Counted from the first letter of the stretch, positions 9,061 to 17,605 are shown. The stretch is 64,000 bases of DNA from Devosia sp. ZB163 (GCF_028613635.1 NZ_JAQRMY010000001.1:1406331-1470330), one strand, 5' to 3'. Made by a program: numbers and translations. The notes: generated from the letters alone by a model not told the origin.

Positions 9061-10131
9061 TCACCGCAAGCCTTGCAGCAGGCCGGCGAGCGACGTTCCC
9101 GCGCCGGGCGCACTGCTGGGCGATCGTGCCGGCCGCAACTCGGCGCTGCCGCGGGCGTCACTGGGACGGTAGCCGAACTCACGCTTGAAGGCCCGGCTGA
9201 ACTCCGCCGGGTCGATGAAGCCGCGTTCGGCCGCGATGTCGACGATCGGCCGGCGGTCGTCGCTGTCGGCCAGCGCCATGTGTGCATCGAGCAGCCGACG
9301 GTGGCGGATGTAGTGCACCACGCCACCCATCGGCTCGAACAGGCGATAGAGGCGCGACCGCGACACGCCAAGCTCACGGCAGAGATTGCCGACGCTGAGT
9401 GAAGACGAATGGAGCTGCTCCTGCACGAGCCGGCGGGCGCGTTCGACCACCGTTTCGTGCCGTGCCTTCTGGGCAAGCGTCGGGTGCCATGGGGCGACCG
9501 CGAGGCTTGCCGTAATCATGGCGCGGATGCTCCCGAGCAGACCCGGATAGTCGGCCGGATCGAGCTCGGGCATGCGCGGCACGAGGTCGAGCAGGAAGTC
9601 TGCAAGCATCCGGCCGAGCGCTGAATTCACTGACGTGCCGCCCTGTGTCTCCACCAGCAGCGGGCAGGCCCGGCGCAGGAAGTCGCGCGGCACGCACAGG
9701 TGCACCGCTTCCCCGCCAGTCGACTGCCCCTCGAAGGGGCGGCTGAGGCAATGGAACTGCAGCGTGCCCCTTCTGCCCGCCACTTCGCCGCGAACGGCCG
9801 ACAACACCCAGTGATCGAGCCCGTCGGAGCGGCAGCGCCGGTCCGTGCGACGGAAGGCGATCGCCGGCTGGTGGGCGCTGATCAGCACCAGCTCCCCCAA
9901 GTCCCAGGCCTCGAGTACGGCCTCAAAGCCCCGTGACGGATCCGACAGCGGGCTGACCTCGACGATGGGGGAGATCTGCTCGGCCCATGCCTCGAACTGC
10001 CTGCGCAACGGCAGGCCCCGCGTTACCAGCCGGACCTGCGGTCGCGACGGCTCTCCATCAGGCAGCGAGGCTGCCGATGTGGGCAGCCCGGGGGAGAACC
10101 GGGCCGCGTTGTCCGAAGCATAGTGGAGCAT
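9061..10131 (-). CDS. AraC family transcriptional regulator
   Basis: A 356-residue transcription factor. The C-terminal third carries two helix-turn-helix motifs of the AraC/XylS type: the first around SVGNLCRELGVSRSRLYRLF and the second around IAAERGFIDPAEFSRAFKREFG. The N-terminal 220 residues resemble the AraC-binding-like (PF14525) sensor seen in many alphaproteobacterial regulators; the ligand is unknown. I chose the ATG at 10131, the only start downstream of the stop of the preceding gene, 13 bp away. It sits between a small membrane protein and ExoD in a leftward cluster, all close enough to be one transcript. Confidence 0.88.
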   Translation of the reverse strand: MLHYASDNAARFSPGLPTSAASLPDGEPSRPQVRLVTRGLPLRRQFEAWAEQISPIVEVSPLSDPSRGFEAVLEAWDLGELVLISAHQPAIAFRRTDRRCRSDGLDHWVLSAVRGEVAGRRGTLQFHCLSRPFEGQSTGGEAVHLCVPRDFLRRACPLLVETQGGTSVNSALGRMLADFLLDLVPRMPELDPADYPGLLGSIRAMITASLAVAPWHPTLAQKARHETVVERARRLVQEQLHSSSLSVGNLCRELGVSRSRLYRLFEPMGGVVHYIRHRRLLDAHMALADSDDRRPIVDIAAERGFIDPAEFSRAFKREFGYRPSDARGSAELRPARSPSSAPGAGTSLAGLLQGLR

Positions 10132-10144
10132 CTCGCCGATCCGT

Positions 10145-10525
10145 TCAGCCCAGGGCCTTGGCCTTGAGGGTCGCGAACTCCTGCTCGTTGATCGTGCCCT
10201 CCTTGAGCAGTGCGTTCGCCCGCGCGATCTGCTCGGCCGGCGATGTGCCCGCCGCTTGCCGGATGTAGGTGTCGACCTCGGCCTTGGCCTGCTGCTCGGC
10301 CTGGAGCTGCCGCTGGCCCATGCCGCGGCCACGGGCGATGACGTAGACCAGGGCCGTCACGAGGGGGATGAAGATCAGGGCAATGATCCACAGCGCCTTG
10401 GCGAACCCGCTCAGTTTGTGGTCCCGGAACAGATCGACAACGATCTGGAACATCACCAGCAGGTAGGCGAACAGGAAGAAGACCGAGAGGATCAGCCAGA
10501 GGAATTCCCAGAAACTGTTGGACAT
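10145..10525 (-). CDS. PLDc_N and SHOCT domain small membrane protein
   Basis: A 126-residue protein. Residues about 8-65 form two hydrophobic segments with the WFLLIF-like pattern of the PLDc_N membrane domain (a domain that often stands alone, without phospholipase D). The C-terminal 30 residues (SPAEQIARANALLKEGTINEQEFATLKAKAL, quoted in part) match the SHOCT motif, a short C-terminal helix pair of unknown role. This combination is most familiar from actinobacteria. It is the first gene of the leftward cluster with AraC, ExoD and HdeD, so a stress or envelope role is a reasonable guess. No catalytic residues are present. Confidence 0.8.
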   Translation of the reverse strand: MSNSFWEFLWLILSVFFLFAYLLVMFQIVVDLFRDHKLSGFAKALWIIALIFIPLVTALVYVIARGRGMGQRQLQAEQQAKAEVDTYIRQAAGTSPAEQIARANALLKEGTINEQEFATLKAKALG

Positions 10526-10865
10526 GACTCACCTTTGACGTTGGTGCATACCGCGAGTTTCCCCTGCTGGTTTCATAACATGGCGCTGTATTACCGAGTA
10601 ACGGCAGAAACTGATGGGAATTGTATAATTAGAAACGAAAATCAGATGTGCTGCGGTGCGTAATAGTACGGCCAGCATCGCGCGTCGATTTGCGCAGGCG
10701 GTGCGAGTGTTAGTTCATTTCTGCACGACGTCGACTGTCCCGGCGACGAAACAGGAGGCATCGGCCATATAGTCAATACTCTCTTAAGTGGCCAAGCCCA
10801 GCGGCGGGCGTCGACCAACGGGCGCGTCAGCTCCCATGCCGTCGGCTTGGCCTGGCGAGGGGCCG
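10526..10865. other. Gene-poor intergenic region with AT-rich core
   Basis: About 340 bases without a recognisable gene between the PLDc_N-SHOCT gene and the SgcJ/EcaC remnant. The stretch 10575-10690 is clearly richer in A and T than the rest of the window and contains an exact TATAAT at 10624-10629, although I cannot place a good -35 box with it. It may hold the leftward promoter of the PLDc_N-SHOCT gene near its start at 10525. The lower GC and the remnant gene beside it suggest an old insertion or deletion. Confidence 0.5.
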
Positions 10866-11111
10866 TACTCGCTCAGCACTCTGACCGCCGATGTCGCAGT
10901 CGTTCATGCCAGGCTTCGCCTGGAGGGCCAGGCAGCGACGCTCGAAAGTGACCGGACCGCAGTTTGCCATACCATCCTGTCGTTCGTGGTCCATCGACAT
11001 GCCGAAGGCTGGAGCTGCGCTTCCGCGCAGAACACGGACATCATCCCCAACACCGAAACCAACCTGGTGGAACCGGACGGAACCGTCCGATCTGTCAGCT
11101 ACCGCCACTGA
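10866..11111 (+). pseudogene. Remnant of an SgcJ/EcaC (SnoaL-like, DUF4440) family gene
   Basis: The plus-strand frame encodes the C-terminal half of an SgcJ/EcaC-type protein: TADVAVVHARLRLEGQ, then ILSFVVHRHAEGWSCASAQNTD, then IIPNTETN and SYR, in the order found in that family. Intact members have about 130-160 residues in a cone-shaped SnoaL-like fold; only the last 75 or so are present here. The frame continues to a GTG at 10788 just after a TAA, but that N-terminal part is proline- and glycine-rich and does not look like the family. No second fragment was found nearby, so the 5' half has been deleted. Function of the family is varied and mostly unknown. Confidence 0.6.
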
Positions 11112-11283
11112 CCGGCACGATCGTCGGCAGCGTGCGCGTGAGGGGAATGCCGTCGGCGGCAGCGCCCGCTGGGAACGATCGAACCCCGTGGAAATCCGCA
11201 GGTTCTGCCCGTAGCACGAATGCTCGGCCGGCATTGCAGCCCGAAAGTGCTGTCAGGTCGCCGAAACATGAGTGGGAAAGGAG

Positions 11284-11359
11284 TGGTGCCCGGGACCGGA
11301 ATCGAACCAGTGACACGCGGATTTTCAATCCGCTGCTCTACCAACTGAGCTACCCGGGC
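11284..11359 (-). tRNA. tRNA-Phe (GAA)
   Basis: Read on the minus strand, a complete cloverleaf begins GCCCGGGTAGCTCAG and ends in an encoded CCA. The acceptor arms GCCCGGG and CCCGGGC pair fully. The anticodon stem GCGGA/TCCGC encloses a loop containing GAA, the phenylalanine anticodon, and the T-loop is GGTTCGATTCC. Length is 76 nt including CCA. It lies downstream of the leftward MHS transporter gene. Confidence 0.97.
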
Positions 11360-11503
11360 AACCGTTGCGCCCGAGGGCGCTGAAGTCGGGCGGTTTATAG
11401 GGGGCATTGCGGGGGCGCGCAAGCGGGTTTTGCCATCTTTGCGCCTGTGGAAAATCGAGCGACGGGGAGACGGCGTTCCGCCTCCCCGCCCGAATGCACG
11501 GCG

Positions 11504-13342
11504 CTACTTCGACAGGTCGTTGTGCCGCGTGTCGCGCAGGAAGACGAGGCCGATGACCACGGTGATCAGTGCGACCACGATCGGGTACCACAGCCCCTGG
11601 TAGATATTGCCGGCGCTCGCGACCATTGCGGTCGCGACCAGCGGCAGCAGGCCACCGAACCAGCCGTTGCCGATGTGATAGGGCAGCGACATCGAGGTGT
11701 AGCGTACCCTGGTCGGGAACAGCTCGACGAGGAACGCCGCGATCGGCCCGTAGACCATGGTGACGAAGAGCACCATCACCCACACGACGCCGATTGCCGC
11801 TACCCAGTTGATCCGGCTGGTATCGGCCGTCACCGGCGCCAGCACCGTCAGCGGCAGGTCTGCGCCGGTGGCCGAGGTGGCCGGCTCGCCGGCGATGACA
11901 TTGGCCGCGGCCAGATTGGCAGCAGCCGGGTCCGCCGCCTTGCGGGCCGCGTTGATCACCCCGAGCCGGTCGGCAGGTGTGGCTGCCGCCTGGAAGCTTG
12001 CCAACTGCTCGGCATTCAGGGCCACGGTCGCTTCCGTCGCCTTGAAATTCGGGTAGCCGGCATCGACCAGCGCCTTGGTCCAGCCGGACGCGCTGAAGCC
12101 TTCGACGGTCGTGCCGCCGACGCTCAGTGTCGCCTTCGATCCGGCCGCGCCGTCCGCCGAGGTGAACGAGATGCCGCGCGAGGCCATGAGCCCCTTCGAG
12201 GTATCGCAATCGCCGACGGCCGTGCCCGGCCATTGCGGGAACAGGTTGAAGTGACACTGCGCCGGATCGGCCGTGACGGTGATCGGCGTGTTCCTGTTCC
12301 AGTCGGTCAGCGCCGGGTTCACTGCCGCCGCCAGCCAGCCGAACAGCACGAAGTAGCTGAGCGCCCCGATGAGGCAACCCGCGAGGATGATGTAGAGCCG
12401 CCCGATTCGGTCCGACAGCGAGCCGAAGAACACGAAGAACGGCGTGCCCAGCAGCAGTGCCACACCGATGATGATGTAGGTCGAGAGATAGTCCACCTGC
12501 ATGGTCGTCTGCACGAAGAACAGCGCGTAGAACTGGCCGGTGTACCAGATCACGCCCTGGCCCATGGTGGCGCCGAGCAGCGCCAGCAGCACCAGCTTGT
12601 TGTTGGGGAACTTCAGGAACGAGTCGCGCAGCGGCGAGGTCGAGCCGCGGCCCTCTTCCTTCATCTTCTTGAAGATCGGCGATTCGTTGAGTCTGAGTCG
12701 GACCCAGATCGAGTAGATCAGCAGCAGCGCCGAAACGAGGAACGGCAGGCGCCAGCCCCATTCGCTGTAGGTGGCGGCCGGCATGGCCATGCGGCTGACG
12801 CCGATCACCAGCAGCGACATGAAGAAGCCAAGCGTCGCCGTGGTCTGGATCCAGCTGGTCGCGAACCCGCGCATGCCGGGGCGCGAATGCTCGGCCACGT
12901 AGGTCGCTGCACCACCGTACTCGCCGCCGAGCGCGAGGCCCTGCAGCAGGCGCAGCGTCACCAGCAGGATCGGCGCGAACACGCCCACCTGCGCATAGGT
13001 CGGCAACAGGCCGACGGCGAAGGTCGAGACGCCCATCACGAGGATGGTGATGAGGAAGGTGTATTTGCGGCCGACGAGATCGCCGATGCGGCCGAAGACC
13101 AGTGCACCGAACGGCCGCACCAGGAAGCCCGCCGCATAGGTGGCGAAGGCTGAAAGCAGCGCCGCCGTCTCGTTGCCCGGCGGAAAGAACAGTGCCGCGA
13201 AAAATGGAGCCAGCGTTGCGTAGAGATAGAAGTCGTACCACTCGAAAACGGTACCGGTGGATGACGCGACGATGACGAAGCGTTCGTCCTTCGTCATGCC
13301 TCCGCCACGCACCGACGTGGCAGTTGTATCTGCTGTCGCCAT
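11504..13342 (-). CDS. MHS family (metabolite:H+ symporter) MFS transporter with large extra loop
   Basis: A 612-residue major facilitator of the metabolite:H+ symporter group (ProP/ShiA/KgtP type), which takes up organic acids, betaines or similar solutes with protons. The MFS signature GRIGDLVGRKYTF is at about 84-96, the typical MHS segment LLQGLALGGEYGGA at about 132-145, and the second-half repeat DRIGR at about 311. Most family members have 420-560 residues; this one has an insertion of about 165 residues (345-510) between two membrane spans. The inserted region is alanine-rich and hydrophilic with two cysteines (363 and 379) that might form a disulfide if it is periplasmic. A palindrome lies 112 bp upstream. 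Substrate cannot be told. Confidence 0.9.
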   Translation of the reverse strand: MATADTTATSVRGGGMTKDERFVIVASSTGTVFEWYDFYLYATLAPFFAALFFPPGNETAALLSAFATYAAGFLVRPFGALVFGRIGDLVGRKYTFLITILVMGVSTFAVGLLPTYAQVGVFAPILLVTLRLLQGLALGGEYGGAATYVAEHSRPGMRGFATSWIQTTATLGFFMSLLVIGVSRMAMPAATYSEWGWRLPFLVSALLLIYSIWVRLRLNESPIFKKMKEEGRGSTSPLRDSFLKFPNNKLVLLALLGATMGQGVIWYTGQFYALFFVQTTMQVDYLSTYIIIGVALLLGTPFFVFFGSLSDRIGRLYIILAGCLIGALSYFVLFGWLAAAVNPALTDWNRNTPITVTADPAQCHFNLFPQWPGTAVGDCDTSKGLMASRGISFTSADGAAGSKATLSVGGTTVEGFSASGWTKALVDAGYPNFKATEATVALNAEQLASFQAAATPADRLGVINAARKAADPAAANLAAANVIAGEPATSATGADLPLTVLAPVTADTSRINWVAAIGVVWVMVLFVTMVYGPIAAFLVELFPTRVRYTSMSLPYHIGNGWFGGLLPLVATAMVASAGNIYQGLWYPIVVALITVVIGLVFLRDTRHNDLSK

Positions 13343-13453
13343 TGGCTCCCCCTCAGGACCAATACTGGTCCGCCCCCCTCGGACGGCCCGTCGGCAACAG
13401 TGCGGGCATACAACTTTCGTTTTACAGCAGCATTATTGACCTGATCCGGTCAC

Positions 13454-13468
13454 GGGAAACCGTTTCCC
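13454..13468. promoter_or_regulatory. Perfect 15-bp palindrome, candidate operator
   Basis: GGGAAAC-C-GTTTCCC is a perfect inverted repeat with 7-bp arms around one base. It lies in the promoter region of the MHS transporter gene (start 13342), 112 bp upstream, and the gene on the other side (yacG) ends at 13559 facing it. The pattern GAAACnGTTTC resembles operators of LacI-family regulators. No regulator gene adjoins it, so the assignment is only a candidate. Confidence 0.45.
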
Positions 13469-13558
13469 ACACGAATACGCGTTGGTGCATGCAATCGGGG
13501 AAGCCGGTCTGGCGTCTTTGCTTTTCTGGCGCACCCGCGACCAGGCGACGACTGTGAT

Positions 13559-13768
13559 CTATTCCTCGTCGTCGCCGTTATCGGCGTCGGGGATCTTGTC
13601 CTCGTCTTCGTCGTCCTTGGCAGGAATGACGTAGCTGCCGCTGAGCCAGCGGTTGAGGTCGATGTCCTTGCACCGGGCCGAGCAGAACGGGTGGAACTGC
13701 TGGCTCGACGGCTTGCCGCAGATGGGGCAGGGGACCGGCTTCCTGAGCTTGACGATCTCGGCGGTCAT
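13559..13768 (-). CDS. yacG: DNA gyrase inhibitor YacG
   Basis: A 69-residue zinc-binding protein. The four ligands appear as CPICGK (CxxC) and, after 15 residues, [14 protein letters not shown] (CxxxC), the YacG signature. In Escherichia coli YacG inhibits DNA gyrase through GyrB. The C-terminal tail is very acidic (stretches of D and E). The ATG at 13768 gives the normal family N-terminus; the frame is open upstream but overlaps maf. It is the last gene of the block infA-maf-yacG, a common order in this bacterial group. Confidence 0.93.
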   Translation of the reverse strand: MTAEIVKLRKPVPCPICGKPSSQQFHPFCSARCKDIDLNRWLSGSYVIPAKDDEDEDKIPDADNGDDEE

Positions 13769-13830
13769 CGCGAGCGCTTCCAGCAAGAGTGCGGAACGGT
13801 TTTCTGGTTCGGAAGCGCGGCCATGGGAAA

Positions 13831-14469
13831 CTACACGGCCGGAAGGCTCGACTGGTTGAGCCAGTTGAAGTGCACGGGATAGCCCTCGCCGGCAAGCAGC
13901 GACACCGTCTCGTTGAGCGGCAGTCCGACGACGGCGGAGTATGAGCCCTGAAGCTTCAGGACAAAGGCGCCGGCAATGCCCTGGATGGCGTAGCCGCCGG
14001 CCTTGTCGCGCCACTCGGCGCTGGCGAGGTAGCTTTCGATCTCGCGCGCCGAGAGGCGCTTGAAGCGGATGCGCGTCTCGACGAGGCGCTTGCGCATCGC
14101 GCCCGAGGTCGTGAGCATCGTGACGGCAGTGAACACCCGGTGCGAGCGGCCGGACAGGAGGCGCAGGCACTCGGAGGCCTCCTCCATCGTCTCCGCCTTG
14201 GGCAGGATGCGGCGTCCGACGGCGACGACCGTATCTGCCGAAAGCACGAGTGCGTTGCCCGCAATGCCGGAGGACTTGGCCTTGTGCTGCGCCGTGATCG
14301 CCTTCTGGTCGGCGAGGCGCTGCGCGAGCTTGCGCGGCAGTTCGTTCTTCTCGGGGGTCTCGTCGATATGGGCCGGGACCAGATGCTCGGGCTCGATGCC
14401 GATCTGGTTGAGCAGCGCCAACCGCCGCGGCGATGCGGACGCGAGGATGAGCTCGGGACGGCTGGCCAT
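13831..14469 (-). CDS. maf: Maf-like nucleotide pyrophosphatase
   Basis: Maf proteins hydrolyse non-canonical nucleoside triphosphates (YhdE/YceF types act on dTTP, UTP or m7GTP) and are thought to clean the nucleotide pool and affect septation. The protein has 212 residues. The signature [18 protein letters not shown] is at 7-24 and the second conserved block, [16 protein letters not shown], at about 75-90; the later motif [13 protein letters not shown] is also present. It starts six bases after the stop of infA and ends 62 bp before yacG, so all three are likely cotranscribed. Which nucleotide it prefers cannot be told from sequence alone. Confidence 0.94.
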   Translation of the reverse strand: MASRPELILASASPRRLALLNQIGIEPEHLVPAHIDETPEKNELPRKLAQRLADQKAITAQHKAKSSGIAGNALVLSADTVVAVGRRILPKAETMEEASECLRLLSGRSHRVFTAVTMLTTSGAMRKRLVETRIRFKRLSAREIESYLASAEWRDKAGGYAIQGIAGAFVLKLQGSYSAVVGLPLNETVSLLAGEGYPVHFNWLNQSSLPAV

Positions 14470-14475
14470 CTGGGC

Positions 14476-14694
14476 CTACTTGAAGCGGTAGGTGATACGG
14501 CCCTTGGTCAGGTCGTAGGGCGTCATCTCGCACAGGACCTTGTCGCCTGCGAGCACGCGGATGCGGTTCTTGCGCATGCGGCCCGCGGTGTGCGCGATGA
14601 TCTCGTGTTCGTTCTCGAGCTTCACCCGGAAGGTCGCGTTGGGCAGCAGTTCCGTCACCACGCCCGGAAACTCGAGCACTTCTTCCTTAGCCAT
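14476..14694 (-). CDS. infA: Translation initiation factor IF-1
   Basis: IF-1 binds the A site of the 30S ribosome during initiation. The 72-residue protein is a single S1-type OB fold and begins [20 protein letters not shown], with the usual [22 protein letters not shown] (quoted in part) near the end. Length and sequence are entirely normal. The ATG at 14694 is preceded by GGAGAGAG. A gap of about 230 bp separates it from the upstream fusion gene, so it probably has its own promoter and leads the maf-yacG unit. Confidence 0.97.
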   Translation of the reverse strand: MAKEEVLEFPGVVTELLPNATFRVKLENEHEIIAHTAGRMRKNRIRVLAGDKVLCEMTPYDLTKGRITYRFK

Positions 14695-14924
14695 ACTCTC
14701 TCCTGAGAAGGCCCCGCGAAACGTGTAACTGGCGATGTCGGGGGCTGAATTGGGCGGCAGCTATACTTCAAGCCGCCTGCTTTGTGAACCCACCCGTGCG
14801 GGTGACACGGGCTTATGTGGGGATGGAGTCGCCGGTTGGCAATTCGGGGCATGACCGACTGATCATGTTGGGCTCGGTGCGCGCCGCAAACCTGGTGTCA
14901 TCCCCGCGAACGCGTCAGCCCCGC

Positions 14925-15884
14925 CTATGCCGTCCTCGTCGCCGCCACAAGCTCGTCGAGCCGCTCCCGTACGCGCTTCTGCAGCGTGTCGCGCAGCGCG
15001 CGATAGCCGCTGAGCACGGCCTCGCGGTTCCCCTCGGCCTCGGTGGGGTCGGGCATGGGCCAGTGCTCGACGGCACCGGCCTCGAGGCCGCGCTGCTCCA
15101 CGGCTTCGAGCGCATCGTTCGAAAGTGTAATGACGAGGTCGAAATGGCTGGCCACCAGTTCGTCCATGGTGTGCGGCGTGTGCACGCTCATGTCGATGCC
15201 GATCTCTTCCATGACCTCGTGCACGAACTGATCGGCCTTGCCCGAGCGCACGCCCGCCGAGCGGACCAGCAGCCGGCCGGGGAAGTCTCGCCGCGCCAGC
15301 GCCGCTGCGATGGGGGAGCGCACCGAATTCATCGAGCACACGAAGAGTACGCTCGGCAGGGTCGATTCCCGCTCGTCGATGCGGCTCGCGAAGGGCTGTA
15401 CGGCGCAGATGAGCGTGAACAGCCGCCGCGCCGTGTTGAGATCCATTTCGAGCTTGTTCTGGAGCCGCGTGCGCAGCAGTTCGGCCGCGTCGTTGTGGAG
15501 CCCGCGCCGGGCCATGTCCACGGTCTCGATCTGGTAGGTCGAGCCGGTCTTGATCGCGTCGAAATAGTTTTCGCGGATGCGGAAGTAGTCGCGGATCAGC
15601 CGCCGGAACGGGTTCAGCGACAGGTAGTGCGCCGCGATCGGCTCATAGGTGTCCGGGTTGCGGACGTCGAGCAGGATGTAGTTGCCGATGATCGACACGT
15701 GGAGCGCATAGGGGCCGGTGGCCTTGACGCGCGCAGGCGCGAAGACGTTCTCCTCGACGAGGTCGTAGATGGCGATGCGCCACTCGTGCACCTCGTCCGG
15801 GTTGACCGAGGTGATGGTGTTGGGGTCGAGCGTGACGGCGACGAGGTGATCGGTCTTGGGATCGAGCTGTCGCGTTGTCGCCAT
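14925..15884 (-). CDS. Fusion of UPF0262 domain and low-molecular-weight phosphatase
   Basis: A single 319-residue reading frame joins two proteins that are usually separate neighbouring genes in Hyphomicrobiales. Residues 1-165 match the UPF0262 family (conserved block RIAIYDLVEENVFAP and NPFRRLIRDYF), of unknown function. Residues about 177-319 are a low-molecular-weight tyrosine phosphatase/ArsC-like domain: VLFVCSMNSVRSP provides the CX5R(S) loop with Cys183 and Arg189, and MPDPTE provides the general acid Asp279. All catalytic residues are intact. The linker is only about ten residues. Its ATG follows the hisD stop with no spacing, so it belongs to the murA-DUF2948-hisD transcript. The real substrate is unknown. 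Confidence 0.85.
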   Translation of the reverse strand: MATTRQLDPKTDHLVAVTLDPNTITSVNPDEVHEWRIAIYDLVEENVFAPARVKATGPYALHVSIIGNYILLDVRNPDTYEPIAAHYLSLNPFRRLIRDYFRIRENYFDAIKTGSTYQIETVDMARRGLHNDAAELLRTRLQNKLEMDLNTARRLFTLICAVQPFASRIDERESTLPSVLFVCSMNSVRSPIAAALARRDFPGRLLVRSAGVRSGKADQFVHEVMEEIGIDMSVHTPHTMDELVASHFDLVITLSNDALEAVEQRGLEAGAVEHWPMPDPTEAEGNREAVLSGYRALRDTLQKRVRERLDELVAATRTA

Positions 15885-17177
15885 CTACCGGTTGAGCCTT
15901 ATCGAAATCGAGCGCTCATGCGCCCCCAGCCCTTCGGTCGTCGCAAGCGTCCGCGCCGCCGGCGCCAGTTCGGCCAGCGAGGCGGGATCGCACCCCAGTA
16001 CCGACGTGCGTTTCATGAAATCGAGCACACCCAGTCCCGACGCGTAGCGCGCCGAACGAGCCGTCGGCAGCACATGGTTCGAACCACCCACATAGTCGCC
16101 GATCGCCTCGGGCGTGTGATGCCCGAGAAAGATCGCACCAGCATTGCGAATCTTGGGCAGCAGCACCTGCGGATCATCCACCGCCAGCTCCACATGCTCG
16201 GACGCAATGCGGTTGGCGAGCTCCACCGCCTCCGCGAGTGAGGCGACCGTGATGATCGCCCCGAACTCTTCCCAGCCCTCGCGCGTGATTTCCGCACGCG
16301 GCAGGAGTTCGATCTGCCGCCAGACCTCGTCCTCGACGAGGTCGGCGAGCTTGTGGTCGGTGGTCACGAGGATCGACTGCGCGCCCCCGCCATGCTCGGC
16401 CTGCGCCAGCAGGTCCGCCGCCACCCAGGCCGGGTTGGCCGACGAGTCGGCGATGACCAGCACCTCGGACGGGCCGGCGATCATGTCGATCCCGACCTGC
16501 CCGAACACCTGGCGCTTGGCCGCGGCCACATAGGCGTTGCCCGGGCCGACGACCTTGGAAACGGGCGCGATCGTCTCGGTGCCGTAAGCCAGCGCCCCGA
16601 CGGCCTGCGCGCCGCCGATGCGGTAGATCTCGGTGATGCCGGCGATCCTGGCGGCCGCCAGCACCGCGTCGTTCACCTCGCCGCGCGGCGTCGGCACGAC
16701 CATGGCGATGCGGCTCGCGCCGGCGACCTTGGCCGGTACTGCATTCATCAGCACCGATGACGGGTAGGCGGCAGTGCCGCCCGGTACATAGATGCCAACC
16801 GCCTCGACCGGGGTCCAGATCGTCCCCAGCGTCACGCCCAGGTGGTCCTGGTAGATGTGGTCGACCGGCCGCTGCTTTTCGTGGTGCGCCTTGATGCGTT
16901 CGTGCGCGATCGTCAGCGCACCGATTACGTCACTGGAAACCCGTGCACTAGCGGCCTCAATTTCGTGGTCCTTGACCAGAAAAGACCCCTGAGTTCCAGC
17001 GTAGCCATCGAAGCGCGCGGTGTACTCCGCTACCGCCGCATCGCCGCGCGCCTTCACGTCGGCGAGGATGGCTGCAACCGCATTTCCTACTTCCTCCGAA
17101 GCTTCGCGCTTCGAATTCAGCAGCGTTTCAAACGACTTGGCGAACCCGGCATCCCGGCTGTCGAGACGAACCGGCAT
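15885..17177 (-). CDS. hisD: Histidinol dehydrogenase
   Basis: HisD carries out the last two steps of histidine synthesis, oxidising L-histidinol to L-histidine with two NAD+. The 430-residue length is standard. The family signature around the zinc and active site, IDMIAGPSEVLVIADSSANP (quoted whole), is at about 228-247 and is followed by AQAEHGG with the zinc-binding His. The ATG overlaps the DUF2948 stop by one base (TAATG), and the UPF0262 fusion follows directly after its stop, so the three are tightly coupled. The other his genes in this window are at 56854-60106. Confidence 0.97.
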   Translation of the reverse strand: MPVRLDSRDAGFAKSFETLLNSKREASEEVGNAVAAILADVKARGDAAVAEYTARFDGYAGTQGSFLVKDHEIEAASARVSSDVIGALTIAHERIKAHHEKQRPVDHIYQDHLGVTLGTIWTPVEAVGIYVPGGTAAYPSSVLMNAVPAKVAGASRIAMVVPTPRGEVNDAVLAAARIAGITEIYRIGGAQAVGALAYGTETIAPVSKVVGPGNAYVAAAKRQVFGQVGIDMIAGPSEVLVIADSSANPAWVAADLLAQAEHGGGAQSILVTTDHKLADLVEDEVWRQIELLPRAEITREGWEEFGAIITVASLAEAVELANRIASEHVELAVDDPQVLLPKIRNAGAIFLGHHTPEAIGDYVGGSNHVLPTARSARYASGLGVLDFMKRTSVLGCDPASLAELAPAARTLATTEGLGAHERSISIRLNR

Positions 17178-17605
17178 TACGAGGCGTGCTCTGGCTTGGC
17201 CTTGGCCGCCCAGGCCGACCCAAGATCGGCCAACCGCGCCTCCAGCACGTCCACATCGAGCCGCACCGTCCCGCCACCGGCAAAAGCAAGGTCGACATGC
17301 CCGCTCGGGGCCTCGGTTTCGGTGAAGCGGATGGTGAGCAGCTCAAGCACGCCATCGATGGCGTTGGTGTCGATGCCCGACACCTTCACAGCTGTCACCT
17401 GGTCGAAATGCAGCGCCGCGCGCTTGCGGACGCCGGTCTTGCCCCCGGTCCCGTCCTCCCAGGCATAGCGGTTCATGAGCAGCGCGAAGCGCTTGTCGCC
17501 CTTGGCATAGCCCATGTCGCCGACGCGCACGACCGCGTCCTGCGTCGTGGCCGAGATAACGTCGAGGTCTTCGCTATCAAGCGCAATAAGCTTGAGATCG
17601 GTCAT
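17177..17605 (-). CDS. DUF2948 family protein
   Basis: A 142-residue protein matching the alphaproteobacterial DUF2948 family, found between murA and hisD in many Hyphomicrobiales. Recognisable parts are LKLIALDSEDLDVISATTQD at the start and RFALLMNRYAWED in the middle. No catalytic motif or membrane segment is visible and the function is unknown. Its stop overlaps the hisD start by one base; murA ends 119 bp upstream. Translational coupling to hisD is the only functional hint. Confidence 0.88.
   Translation of the reverse strand: MTDLKLIALDSEDLDVISATTQDAVVRVGDMGYAKGDKRFALLMNRYAWEDGTGGKTGVRKRAALHFDQVTAVKVSGIDTNAIDGVLELLTIRFTETEAPSGHVDLAFAGGGTVRLDVDVLEARLADLGSAWAAKAKPEHAS

Noticed and set aside
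10624-10629. Exact TATAAT as a plus-strand promoter
   Set aside because: No -35 element at proper spacing and no gene directly downstream apart from the remnant.
11447-13153. Long plus-strand open frame of 568 codons
   Set aside because: It is the reverse-strand shadow of the MHS transporter: composition is rich in R, H, D and Q with no domain, and GC-rich codons on the other strand keep it open.
14784-16241. Plus-strand open frame of 485 codons
   Set aside because: Antisense to the UPF0262 fusion and hisD, whose protein motifs are clear.
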